This document shows, piece after piece, positions 10,267-20,467 of a DNA stretch of 26,190 bases. Position 1 is the stretch's first letter. The number at the start of each line of letters is the position of its first letter. The translations under genes and the position numbers were made by a program. This stretch comes from Pseudopyrenochaeta lycopersici (taxonomy: Eukaryota > Ascomycota > Dothideomycetes > Pleosporales > Pseudopyrenochaetaceae), in assembly GCA_003313425.1 (NCBI GenBank), contig NHZP01000150.1, positions 1 to 26,190 on the forward strand, written 5' to 3'. Below the pieces are notes generated by a model. It was not told the DNA's origin, did not search any database, and saw only the letters and a program-made list of their open reading frames with translations.

Positions 10267-11992
10267 CACACACAATACAACTTTTCTGCTCATTATCAAT
10301 TATTTTGACTTCTCATCATTTTAGCACGTCCAGTGCGACAAGACTCAACGCCTGCTCGCGGGACGCCCGTAATTTATCGTCGTTGACGATTGGCAAAAGG
10401 TACTATACACGCCTAATACTGCACGCACGTAGACTCGCGTGATTCACTATGCTTGGACGAGCGTGCACAGACGAGCGTGCACACGCTTTAGCGCAGCTAA
10501 CGTGCCAGGGGAGACGAAATGCAGCGACTGAACAAGGGCTCTGGTTGGCGGAGGATTTCTCTCCTGTCACCAATTAGCACATGCTTTTCGACAGTCCGCC
10601 TGGTACATTCTTGAGCGTCGATATTCTGCTGCGCGCGCTGGATTTGCAGACACAAATCGATCAAAATCGAGGCTCACTGCATCCGTAATCAAGCCAGGCA
10701 GGTACTATTGGATGTCGGCACTGAATTTGCTTCCTCGCGTCGTCGGGATTTCTGCGCTATAGTTAAAAAGCACACTGATCACTGTGTCCATCAACTCTCT
10801 CTGTGTCAGGAGCTGCCACTTGCCGAAGGAGGTGAGGGACTGACTGTGAAAAGGCTGAACTGCACCCTGTATACGAGTCCGCTGCACTGAAGCATAATTG
10901 CGAGATTATAACATCTGTCATGAGCGTCAGTTACGAGGCGGAGGGCCTCATGCGGCATTGCTACCGGACGTGGTAATCGAACCATACGCCGGTGTGAGGA
11001 CAATTTAGCGGATGTAAAAGCAATAAATCGCACGATAGTTTAGGGCCTCGTGGTTATCACGGCCATTGTCATGAATGTCGCAGTACGCGCAAGGCGTCCC
11101 TTCTCCAGGAGTTGGAGGGAATTAACAGCAACTCTATCATGGCGACAGCTTTCATGCAAGCGCTGTACATGATAATTAGGTTCGGGTTATCGAAAATACC
11201 GGTTTGTATAGCTGTCCATGCATACATACCTAGCCCGTCGTGCTCACCTGCTCACGAGGCGAGGAGGTTTAGATGCAAAAACCAATGCTTCGTTACAGTA
11301 CCACCGGTGGTGCAAACGGCTTTCTAGGTGGGGCGCACTGTAATTACCATCTCTAGCCCTACGAATTTCTTTTTGCATTGTCGCATCCTCTCATTAGCAT
11401 TGCTGCCTGCCACGAACTCAGAGGAGAGACTGCTCCGATGGCTAGTTTAGTGAACAGAGTTCTAAGCGTTTGTGGCCCCTTCGAGCATTTCAAAATATGG
11501 GAAAGCGACCACAGACTGGACGCCGGTGACCAGCCTGACCATTCGGGGACACTGTCTTTGGTATGCAAGTAGTCAAGGATTCATTATTTTCCTTGATAGC
11601 ACCGCCCCTTGTATCTCTAGTGCAAGTCGACATATGACGCTCTTGGAAGCTGTTACATGGAAGATCCTTCGGTTCTTGTGCAAGTTGTAAAGGATGTGAA
11701 CATGAAGGAGCACTTTGATACTTGGCATACCTCTGTCTTTGGCCAAGCTTAGTCTTACAAAGTAGATATGGGTATCGCTGAACGAATTGTGTACGTATCG
11801 TCTTGCATTGATTATAAAGCAAAAGCCGGTCTCAATCCATGGGACGGCTGGGATACTCATATTAGACCTTTTACATCGAATCTGTTGGAATCCGCCAGAA
11901 ACTACTGCCAGAGTGGTTGCAACCATCAATCCGGTCTATATATCGATAGTCAGATACACTCGTCAAAAGCAGGTTGAAGCATCAAATGGACA
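10267..11992. other. Gene-poor stretch
   Basis: About 1.7 kb between the Tc1/mariner element and the patatin-like remnant. Only short frames lacking motifs occur on either strand. Apart from a 14-bp tandem duplication at 10456-10483, I see no structure. Confidence 0.45.
10456..10483 (+). repeat. Tandem duplication of a 14-bp unit
   Basis: GACGAGCGTGCACA occurs twice head to tail (10456-10469 and 10470-10483) without mismatch. The core GTGCAC is palindromic. Function unknown; it may be slippage. Confidence 0.6.
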
Positions 11993-12967
11993 TCATTCTG
12001 CTCTTCCATAACCGCTTCCAACAGAATCTTCCCTGAGCTCTACCATCCTAGCTTCCACCGAGCCATCATCAGCCTGTTCTGAGCTATGTTCTAGCCAGCG
12101 AGCCAAAGCCTCCACTGCGGGCTCAATCGCTTTCTGGGTGAGAGAGCTGTTAGGGTCAGCGGTATCGACGACAAACGCGAAATGGCTGATATCTCTCATG
12201 TCCTCCATGGTTTCCTGCTCTGAAAACTTTTCACGATCGTCCTTCGCGGGCGATCTGATGCTGATATATATGTCCCCATTGTGAAGAAGGCCCGAGGATG
12301 CCTTTGCCGCGTTGACCAGACCATGGAATGGATGCTCAGGGTAAGGGTCTTCCTGGACGCAGAGTGACGAGAGAAGTGCGTCCAGGGTTGATGTACCAAC
12401 AGTTTCGGGGTTTGTTATGCCGTAATTGTGCGTCGTGATGTGGTCTGATGGCTCATGGGTTTTGCGGGGCTTCCATATGAATCTAGCCAAGTTTAGCTCG
12501 CTGCATGCCGAATGTTTTGGATGGACACTCGCCATACATATCACATCGCTTTTGTGCAGTTTCCGGGCCGTGGACTAGACGAGAGTTATCACATAGCTCT
12601 GCCAAGCTGCGCCTAAGCGTCAAAAAACCAGCCCATGCAGTGTAAGATGACGGAACTGCACATAGGCGAAAATAGTGCTCATGAATAAGTTTCAAAACGG
12701 ACCGACAATCCTCTGTCCCTTTTTTGAGGCGACCGAGAAGTATAGCGAGCGGGCTGTAGGTCGTAAGTGCTGACTGAATCGGAATCGTTACGTGGCATAC
12801 CTTGAGACGCCACTGGCGCAGATGAAAGAGAAGAGCTGCCATGGCTCCGGGGCACGTTGGAGGCCGTTCCGCATTTGGATCTTTCTTAGTAGAACGTCGA
12901 GCAAGTCGAGTACATTCTCGGCCGACACGTCGCCTTTGAGTATCAACACATTACGGCGGGGTTCCAT
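11993..12967 (-). pseudogene. Patatin-like phospholipase remnant, catalytic motifs lost
   Basis: Exon 1 runs from ATG 12967 to 12801. A 47-nt intron (12800-12754) leads to exon 2 from 12753. The spliced product contains RNVLILKGDVSAENVLDLL, then RAPEPWQLFSFICASGVSS joined to PLAILLGRLKKGTEDC. This aligns with the start of fungal patatins: VLSLDGGGxRG, PxPxxYFDxIxGTSTGG, then AIMLGRLxMxxxEC. Here the oxyanion-hole DGGGxRG and the GxSxG nucleophile are both gone; the position of the catalytic Ser aligns with Gly. The exon 2 frame ends at 12483, but coding resemblance moves to another frame near 12550-12600 (SDVICMAS, like CKVFVCA) and continues to 11993. That suggests a frameshift. The second Asp motif (DGG) is not visible. 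Intact relatives cleave acyl lipids and often sit in NLR-like proteins. A divergent, non-catalytic functional protein is less likely. Confidence 0.5.
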
Positions 12968-13330
12968 GATGCTGGTATAGGAGGCAATGCTCGCGTTCCT
13001 GCTGTATTCGACCTCCTATCGCGGTATTGCACAGTAGGGGCCTGTCGACGTAACGATTGCTCATGAGTTGATCGCAAGGGTGACGCTTTTGTAGCGGAAG
13101 CCACTTTCACGTCAGCGTTCACAATCAGTCAGACAGCGATAGCAATACTACAAGGTCCCATCATCAGTAAGCTTCTAATGTGTATGCTTTACACAAAGAT
13201 GACAAGCACGCAGTAGGCAAGCAAATCAAGAACAGATTTAAATTGAGTCCCGCCTACCTTCTCTACTACTGTGTCAAGATACACCATCGATTGCCGTATT
13301 CTGAGACGCAAAACACGATTAATCTTCGCT
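12968..13330. other. Divergent intergenic region
   Basis: Separates the patatin-like remnant (minus) from the SUR7/PalI-like gene (plus). It presumably contains the promoter of the latter. I see no clear TATA box or repeat. Confidence 0.45.
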
Positions 13331-14095
13331 ATGGATGCTAACCTTCGTTCCCACAAGTGGGTGTTACTTGCGGCACTTGTACTTCTTCTTGCGGCTATTG
13401 CTCTGTGCTTTCTTTGCGTTCTCTCCGGTGTACGTCCAGGATGGCTCAGTGACTACCACATTGTCCGCGTAAGTCACCTTGTATGGACTGTCAGATAACA
13501 AAGAGCACTTACGCTAATCTATGGCCAGATTTCGGCTTTCCAAGACGCTCTCGAACAAATGGTGGGTACAGTCCCCGCTCTTGGTAGTGTATTAGGAACG
13601 ACACTCGATAAGCTTTTGGAGAAGACTGGTGTCCCTGAATCTATTGCCATATATGCCACAAGCTACTGCAGCCAAAGTCACAAAACAGGTCCTAATCTAA
13701 CAACACAATGTTTCTCGCATGGGTCATCAAGGTTTGATATCGCCACTGGCTTGCGCATCGCCATGGCCATGTGCTATGCGCTGAGTATCCCTTCCACTGT
13801 GGTCAGTCTAGCTTTCTGGCTGCACTGGATGCGGCGCGATAGCGAGAAATCCAGACACCGGGCCAAAGCGTGCACATGGATTGCGTGTGGCGCGGTGGGC
13901 TTTGCATCCACCACTACTACGGTAGTTGCGTATGCAGTGTATATGGTGCTCGCCAAGAACCTGCCGCAAGCTGTTCTTTCCGTGAAGATCGGTGGCCAGT
14001 TCCTCGCCCTCACGTGGTCTGCCTGTATGTGCTTAGCGTTGGCATTGGCTATGACCCAGTCATTGAAGATGCCGTATGCTCAGCAGCTTCACTGA
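13331..14095 (+). CDS. SUR7/PalI-like four-transmembrane membrane protein
   Basis: Two exons, 13331-13468 and 13529-14095, encode 234 aa. The 60-nt intron has a GTAAGT donor, a GCTAATC branch and a GGCCAG acceptor, phase 0. The ATG at 13331 is chosen because a GTG further upstream (13271) is not a likely eukaryotic start. Predicted topology: TM1 about 10-32, a long outer loop, then TM2 about 120-145, TM3 about 160-187 and TM4 about 200-222. The loop carries two cysteines (C93, C107) and an NLT glycosylation sequon (N102). Between TM2 and TM3 there is a short basic loop RRDSEKSRHRAK. This architecture matches the fungal SUR7/PalI group: plasma-membrane proteins in eisosomes, cell-wall stress or pH signalling. 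Assignment rests on topology and the cysteine loop, not on a strong motif, so other four-TM families remain possible. The frame looks intact. Confidence 0.65.
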
Positions 14096-14555
14096 AAACC
14101 TCGGGCCGTCAAGGCGGCTTTTCTGTTTGAGCATCGTGCGGTACGTCCAATGGGCTTAAACACTGGGTCTGGTATCTGGGGCCAACCTATGGCCACAGCG
14201 GGGCCGCAAAAGTCTACTTTCTTTGGTCCAATGCTTGTGTGAGGAGTTTGTTCGAGTATCAGCGTACCCTTGCCATAAAATTAGGAACATGTTGTCTTAT
14301 TGTGCCGTCTAAAACATAATACCATATATAAACAAACCCACCACAAAGAATTGTAACCCTTCTGACACCATGAGGTAGTAGTCAGCACGAATATGGCCGA
14401 CGTTGAACAGGCATGGCTCCGGTGAGGACTTTGTGTGTCATCAAAGCTCAGGCCACGCAGGAGCACGAACGAAGACTAGAGCAATGAAACCTACGCCGCT
14501 CAATATGGCCCAAGAAGTATAGATTGTATGGATTGATACTGTATATGCGATCCTC
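14096..14555. other. Intergenic, convergent 3' flanks
   Basis: Lies between the SUR7/PalI-like gene (plus) and the 3' end of the hAT-interrupted gene (minus). I see no gene or repeat in it. Confidence 0.5.
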
Positions 14556-14942
14556 TTAACGTAATCTAGGGCGTGTCAATGAAGAGCTCGTGTAGACAGC
14601 AGCAGTCGGATGTTCTGTGCTCCCAAGTCTCTCAGAAATGACAAAAACAGTCTCCAGCCCATATCTTTCTATCGCTTGGTATAGTTGCTCATAGGTTGCA
14701 GCGTATCTCATTGTATCGTTATCCTTAAGTTTGTACCCGAATGTTGATAGTGAATCGATTCTTTTCTGGCTTTGCACGAACCGTTCGGTCGAGCGTGCAT
14801 CGACTGGGGCACGATAGAACATACCGGGCTTCAGACTCGATTTATACAAGACGGAGCGGGGTCCCGTTTTGACAGGTTTGTCGGCCTCCACTTGAATGAT
14901 GACCGTAGATTCTCTGGGTGCTCGTGGTACGACGGCTCCGAC
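14556..14942 (-). pseudogene. 3' fragment of the hAT-interrupted gene
   Basis: The last 128 codons and stop of the large minus-strand gene whose 5' part lies at 17950-20522. It begins inside the target duplication, reading VGAVVPRAPREST, and continues through STERFVQSQKRIDSLSTFG and YEQLYQAIERYGLETVF to LTRPRLR. The frame is clean to TAA at 14556. It is in phase with the 5' part across the target site (both read VGA), so the two fragments were one exon. No promoter would drive this piece alone. Function unknown. Confidence 0.75.
14935..14942 (+). repeat. hAT target-site duplication, left copy
   Basis: GCTCCGAC, immediately left of the element. Identical to 17950-17957. Eight bp is the length made by hAT transposases. 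Confidence 0.9.
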
Positions 14943-14960
14943 CAGACTTCTCAACAGTCA
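14943..14960 (+). repeat. Left hAT terminal inverted repeat
   Basis: CAGACTTCTCAACAGTCA. It matches the reverse complement of the right end with 2 mismatches in 18 bp. Confidence 0.88.
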
Positions 14961-15120
14961 AACAGTCAGTCTGGGAGGCCCATAGCCTGTTTGACTGCAT
15001 CTTTCGACCCGATTGGACTGATTGGACTGACTGCCAAGCCTTCTGGCGTGAATCGAGACTGTTTGACTGTTTGATAACGTAAGCGTTCTTTGGACTGATT
15101 GACTGCCTGATTGATTGACT
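14952..15120. repeat. hAT subterminal repeats, left
   Basis: Many copies of short units such as CAGTCA, TTTGACTG, GGACTGATT and GACTGATTG in both orientations within about 170 bp. Typical transposase-binding subterminal repeats of hAT elements. Confidence 0.8.
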
Positions 15121-15128
15121 AATTGGCT

Positions 15129-17576
15129 TTATGTGTACTCAAACTGCTCTAATTGGGCGGCAATTTTGTTTAACTCATTTTGAGAGAGCTCCGCAGTAGG
15201 ACGTGTAGTAGTAGAAGGCACTCGTTTGATGCCAATCCTCTTCCAACTCTTAAGGGACTGTAGGGCGGCAATCAACTCAGGCTTCATACGCAGCCTCCGG
15301 GTGCCAATCAAGTCTCCAAGCTCACTAAAGGTCCTCTCACAGTCGGCGGAGGAAGCTGGGATGGAGTAGATGTCAAGCGCAAGCTTAGCTAGAGTAGGAA
15401 ACTGTTTCTCATGAAGAAGCCAGTACCGTATAGGATTAAGAGAGAGCGGGTCGTCTTCTGCCAAGGGCGGTTGGCGCTTCCAGACTTCGTACTCGTCGTC
15501 AAGTGCCTCCTCCACTTGGCGGAGGGCTGCCTTCATGGAGTTCTCCAGGAAAGTTGATCGACTAGATGATGACGATACACGTGGCTTTTTGGCCGGACGT
15601 TGATCGCTAGGTGAGCTTCTGCCCGCCTCAACAGCTAGCTTCTCCTTGTACGACCGGTAGAGCTTTATGAAGCCCTTATTGTTATTTGGCAGCCAGTCTT
15701 TCTTATGATGAGGGCCATCCTTCTCCTCATCGTAATTATCTGGCACTCCCCATAGAGCTTCTAGGTGGAGCTTGTAGTGAGGATGAAGAATCGTTGCAGT
15801 ATAGTAGATCGGCGAGTCGTCAAACTTACGGTAGTACTCCGAGAGTTTCGCGTGCGCTAGGTTGACGTTAATCTTCAAATGATCCTCTGGAGCATCAGGG
15901 TGGTTGTAATCCACCTGTGAGAGCCGATCTTTCTGCTCTTCAAGCTCGTCAAGAAGCCACTCAAATGTAATAACTACTTCCCAGATAGCTCCATGGCGGC
16001 CGACGTTACCTCTACCTTCAAGAAGCTTCGTAGCTTCTAAAAAGGGCGCTAGAAGCCTAATATACTCATTTATTGTCGCCCAATCCTTGGCCGTCAATCC
16101 TCCTTCTTGAATATATATCCTAGGCTCAGCCCTCCGAGATTGAGTATTCCGGCGTTGAGAGGCTGACTCAACTCTAATTTCTTCCATCTTGATGTGTGTA
16201 TAGTCGTCAATCGGGCCGTGTAGTAGGGCAGCTCTCTGCATGGCTAGGAAGTAAGAGTTCCAGCGAGTCCTTACTGGGCGGATAAGCTCGTATATCTCCG
16301 TCGACTTGTTAAGACGCTTGGCCTCTTCAACTTGTAGTCTCTCGAATAACTCTCGTGTTTGTGCGGTGCAGATAGACGCGATAATATCAAAAAGAACGCC
16401 GATAGGACCGTACTTACGCCACTCATCGAGAAACGCTTCTTCTTCCTGTATATTTAAGTCCTCGTTCTCAAAAGCTTCCCTATCCTTGCCCCAGATAACT
16501 AGCTGGGCGCTTAGGTTGAGAATATGGCATGTACAACGTAGTCGTCGGTGGGGAGCCCAGAAGTTGTACATGTCAGCCAGGGCCTCAATAGCAGTATCGT
16601 TATTCGTGGCGTTATCAAGTACAAAGTAGCCAAGTCTTGTTTCGTCAATCTCAAAAATCTGGAGAATCTCACTCACCACATGGGCGATATTCTCGCCACT
16701 GTGGCAGCCATGGAGTTGAGGTAATCCAAGTACGTAGTCTTCGACTTCGCCCTGCTCGTTCAGATGGTGTACGCAGATTCCTGTGAGGGCGCGTTTGCCA
16801 CCGTAGGTAGTCCAGTTGTCAAAGGATATGTGGATAAGCGATCGAGCCTTCTTTAGGTGTTGTATGACTGCAGGAATCATGGCGTGGTATTCGGCGAGGA
16901 TGTAGGCGCGGAGAGAGTTGGCACTCCGCCAAACTGACTGCTCTGCAAGCGGATTTGCAGCAGCAATCATCTGGCGGAAAGACGGAGTCTCAATTACTCG
17001 AAGGGCTTGATGATCGGCCACTACCCAGTCGAGGAGGGCTTGCCGGAACTTCTTCTGCGAGAAACCGGACGCCAGCTCATTCGCCACCTCTTGCGACACC
17101 TCAACGCCCCGGAATTGTAACTGATGGACGATCGAGCTTGTATTTGGCGGCAAGCCGAAGTTTATCTTGCCATCTCTATTGTAACCATGGCCTGGGGTGT
17201 TGGCTGAGAGGTGTGTACCGGCAGAGGAAGTTGACGTGTGTACATCATATTCGCCACCCCTCATTTTATGAGTATGACAGTATTTACAGAGCCACCACCT
17301 TTTCTGCCTATGGCGATGCCATAGAGGCCAGCCGTAATTATATATCCAGCTCGGATTGCCCTTTGTATGCTCCTTGTCCCTTATTTGTAGGTGTGGCACG
17401 CGTTTCCAGTCGATGTCGTCATACTGAGCCTTCCGATCGTCGCTATCTACGAGTGTAGCATTGCCATCTGGCGCGTCATCGGGATCGAGAGCAATAGAGA
17501 GCGTGATTGGGGGTGGATTTCGGCAGTTTTCGCGTGCGACACGTTGTTCGAAGGCCTTCTCGGCGTTCCGGTTCAT
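15129..17576 (-). CDS. hAT transposase (815 aa), intact
   Basis: Cuts and rejoins the element ends by an RNase-H-fold DDE mechanism. ATG 17574-17576 to TAA 15129-15131, uninterrupted. N-terminal BED-type zinc finger near residues 75-132: WWLCKYC supplies C97 and C100, with His at 122 and 130 as likely partners. Core: first Asp in SFDNWT (D253), second Asp in FVLDNATNND (D321), the CxxH motif in RCTCHILNLSAQ (about 347-358) and a Trp in RTRWNSYFLAMQRA. The C-terminal hAT dimerisation region (about 715-780) contains IPASSADCERTFSELGDL, with the probable catalytic Glu at 747. Length is normal for fungal hATs, and every expected motif is present without stops or frameshifts, so the enzyme is probably functional. 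It is the only coding region of the element. Confidence 0.95.
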   Translation of the reverse strand: MNRNAEKAFEQRVARENCRNPPPITLSIALDPDDAPDGNATLVDSDDRKAQYDDIDWKRVPHLQIRDKEHTKGNPSWIYNYGWPLWHRHRQKRWWLCKYCHTHKMRGGEYDVHTSTSSAGTHLSANTPGHGYNRDGKINFGLPPNTSSIVHQLQFRGVEVSQEVANELASGFSQKKFRQALLDWVVADHQALRVIETPSFRQMIAAANPLAEQSVWRSANSLRAYILAEYHAMIPAVIQHLKKARSLIHISFDNWTTYGGKRALTGICVHHLNEQGEVEDYVLGLPQLHGCHSGENIAHVVSEILQIFEIDETRLGYFVLDNATNNDTAIEALADMYNFWAPHRRLRCTCHILNLSAQLVIWGKDREAFENEDLNIQEEEAFLDEWRKYGPIGVLFDIIASICTAQTRELFERLQVEEAKRLNKSTEIYELIRPVRTRWNSYFLAMQRAALLHGPIDDYTHIKMEEIRVESASQRRNTQSRRAEPRIYIQEGGLTAKDWATINEYIRLLAPFLEATKLLEGRGNVGRHGAIWEVVITFEWLLDELEEQKDRLSQVDYNHPDAPEDHLKINVNLAHAKLSEYYRKFDDSPIYYTATILHPHYKLHLEALWGVPDNYDEEKDGPHHKKDWLPNNNKGFIKLYRSYKEKLAVEAGRSSPSDQRPAKKPRVSSSSSRSTFLENSMKAALRQVEEALDDEYEVWKRQPPLAEDDPLSLNPIRYWLLHEKQFPTLAKLALDIYSIPASSADCERTFSELGDLIGTRRLRMKPELIAALQSLKSWKRIGIKRVPSTTTRPTAELSQNELNKIAAQLEQFEYT

Positions 17577-17809
17577 GCTATAGGGCGGCGTAACGGTAGG
17601 AGAGCGCGTGGAGTGGAGTATGTAGGTGTTAATGGCCGACGCGATGTCGTCGGAGTTCAGATGGCTCGTGTAATTGACCTAATTAAGTAAAGTGTGACCA
17701 GTTTGTTTACTTTACAAACCTCAACACCAAGAAACTATCACCAGATTGGCTGGGAGCGTCAACGCCCACCCCATCAACTTCAGCACCCGCCACCCCTAGG
17801 AACTAGTCT

Positions 17810-17935
17810 TAGTCAATCAAACAGTCAGTCTAAAGGTTCTGGGACTGACTGACTGGCTAAATGGAGCCCCTCAGACTGATTGACTGATTGCTTACTTAAT
17901 CAATCAGTCAATCAGTCCGACTGACACGGACTGAT
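17810..17935. repeat. hAT subterminal repeats, right
   Basis: The same CAGTCA, GACTGACTG and GACTGATTG units, including an AATCAATCAGTCAATCAGTC run. Mirror of the left cluster. Confidence 0.8.
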
Positions 17936-17949
17936 TGTTGAGAACTCTG
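17932..17949 (-). repeat. Right hAT terminal inverted repeat
   Basis: Read inward on the minus strand: CAGAGTTCTCAACAATCA. Partner of 14943-14960. Confidence 0.88.
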
Positions 17950-17957
17950 GCTCCGAC
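17950..17957 (+). repeat. hAT target-site duplication, right copy
   Basis: GCTCCGAC, immediately right of the element. Identical to 14935-14942. Confidence 0.9.
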
Positions 17958-20467
17958 TGGAAGTGACTCTACAGCTAACCTACCTGTTTGACTGTGATAT
18001 GGTAAGTCTATCTGAGACGTCGATGTACTTTGGTTGTCCTCTCGTAAAGGACAAGCCTGGTCTACTTGCGTCTCATTCATAGTGGTATCTCCATCGCTTG
18101 AAAATGGATTGCTATGATACAGCAGCTCTGTATATGCCTCTATGGGATCAGACCTGCATATAATTCCCGAGTTCATTACTTGAGGGGTCAGTGGGCGTCT
18201 ATTAGGACTGTATATGCTAGGGCTATTCGTGATTATCGTTTTGGGAGAAGACTTTTCCACTGTAGAGTATCCTACCTCCAAGCTGCCACGCCAGTGATTC
18301 ACGCTGCTGATTCTCTGTTGATGAGTGCTCGAAAATGGTGATTCAATGCAAAAGTCTTCTCGCGACACCTTTGGACTCCATTCTGGTGACCAGACTCCTA
18401 CTGATGGAACACTTGATGTGGACTTATAGGAGGACATATTACGGCTTTGGCGTCGCTTTGAGGGAGTAGAAGGGAAACTAAAGTCCCGATCTTGTGTGGC
18501 ATTCATTGTGAAAATAGGTGGGGGCCTCTTCCTCATGCATTCTGTTGAATGCGTGGTATCTACAGCTGACGTCTTCTGCCCAACAATGGAGCCAGCCTGT
18601 GAGCGCACGGAAACTGTCTGGATGTGGGGGCGACGCCAAAGAACGCTCGCTGCGTCTAGCTCTGACTCGCTTGCTGCATGCGAAGACAAACCCGAGATAG
18701 AGTCTCGATCGTCAACTGTGCAAAGGCTTGCGGGGCCTCTATCGCGGAAGGGAAAGTTTTCTAGCATAGCGTGGAAGGGATCCAAGGACACTGTTGGCGA
18801 GTTGGGAGGTAATGGGTCTGCCTCGAAACCGGATGTGATGCCAAACAGAAAGATGCGAACAATGTGCTTCGCCATGGATGGCTGTGACAATAGAACCTCA
18901 GGAGGATCTCGTGTGTGAATCTGATCATAATATAGAAGGCTCGTAGCTGTTGCGCTTTTGAACAGTGAGACGCCATGTCGTCTCATAACGTCGACGTCTT
19001 CCGAATCCGGATACCTTGACGATGTGTTTGCTGGTGTGTCTATTGCGATATCGTTTTCATCGCCGTCTGGGTTGCATAGACTCGGAGTTATGTCGCCGAC
19101 ACAGAAGCGATGAATCTCCTGTTTAACTAGGTTCCTGAGTTGTGTTATGCTGACCGATCCTTCAGGAAGTGCTGCCCGAATGGTGTGGAGGAAGACGTGT
19201 TGGTAACAACGGTCGACGAGCACGTCCTTCTGGAATGTGGAAGCTATGGATATCCTTCCAGATTGTGAAAGCATGTCGAATTCCCTTTCCAAGACTCTTT
19301 TGACTCGCTTTCGTAACGTATCGTGTCTCGCCCTCCTCATGCCGCCGAGTATGGGTGTCAGGGCTCTATGAACTCTCGACAACAGTAGCCGTACATCTTC
19401 TGCAAAAGTTGTCAAGGTCAAGATGGGACCTTGCCGGCAGACCGCCGTCTTCACTGCCTCGCGGAGCGTTTTATCTGTTAACTGGGGAAGGATTTGTCCG
19501 CGCTCAAAGGTGTGGACAATGTAGTCGTGGTCAGCCTTCGATAGCTGTGGTGCTCGAGACTGCAGCATACGGATTGAATCAGGATCAATCGATCGTACCA
19601 CTGTGGGGTGCCAATGTAGCGATATTTCTTGCCATTGGGATGCGATACCCTGGATGTAGTTGATGGCCTCCTGCAATATGTTGGATACAAGCTAGATCAG
19701 AAACTACGCGTCGGCTTCCACTTACTTCAGTACACCACGACTTGCGGATGTCGTTGAGATAGTTGAAGGACTTGGTCGTCCATATGGCGGGGAGCTGACC
19801 CAGTGGATGGAAAGCCTCAGGCACTCCTTTTGTGGAGCGGACCAGATGTGCAGCTTGATTCAGATCAGGCGTGAGCGGGTGCATGTACTGCAGCTGTATT
19901 GTCCCTGTGTGCTGTGTCGCTGCGCCAAGTATGTCGCAGACTGCTCTATGCTGACTGTTTAATGCTGCCTGATTGCTGTGAGAGCCGTCTGAATAAGCGC
20001 ACGTTAGTGAAGAATAGATCAAATATAGTGCTAAAGCGGCTGAAGTCGTTTCCTTACATCCCTTGAACCGGTCATCGCTCGGGAGGTCGTCTTACCATCA
20101 CGGAAGAAGTCAACAACCCACCATCGCTCTTGCGGTTCAAGTGAACCGAAGGTTTGGGCTAGTCCCCAGGCTGTGGATGACCATGCAATTTCCAGCAGAG
20201 CTATTCCTCTTGTGATACATATTGTCGCTTCTTTCCGGAATCTTACGCAAGGAAATTCGTTCGTTTCCAACCTTCTCCAACCCGTCTCCGTTCTGCTTTC
20301 CCATGCGGACCTAGAGATTTCGGCTTGGAGATGTTTTTCCTTGAGCCATGGCTTGCAAACCTCGTGTCTGTATTGCTGGTCCAGTTTTTTTTGGGCGTCT
20401 CTACACTCGGGAGAGAGATGGTGAAAGGGATCAGGGTGGGGGTATCGTGCTATCTGGGATAGCTGTA

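Larger units (their letters stand above)
14943..17949 (-). mobile_element. hAT-family DNA transposon, apparently complete
   Basis: A 3007-bp element bounded by terminal inverted repeats starting CAGA(C/G)TTCTCAACA and an exact 8-bp duplication GCTCCGAC. One intronless transposase gene occupies the middle. Both ends carry clusters of CAGTCA/TGACTG-type repeats, as expected for transposase-binding subterminal regions. It lies inside a host gene in the same orientation as that gene. Intact ends, an exact duplication and an undamaged transposase point to a recent insertion that may still be mobile. Unlike the Tc1/mariner element it shows no RIP-type stops. Confidence 0.95.

Noticed and set aside
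14952..15120. Short regularly repeated units resembling a CRISPR or satellite array
   Set aside because: The units overlap, occur in both orientations and lie only at the ends of the hAT element, so they are subterminal repeats.
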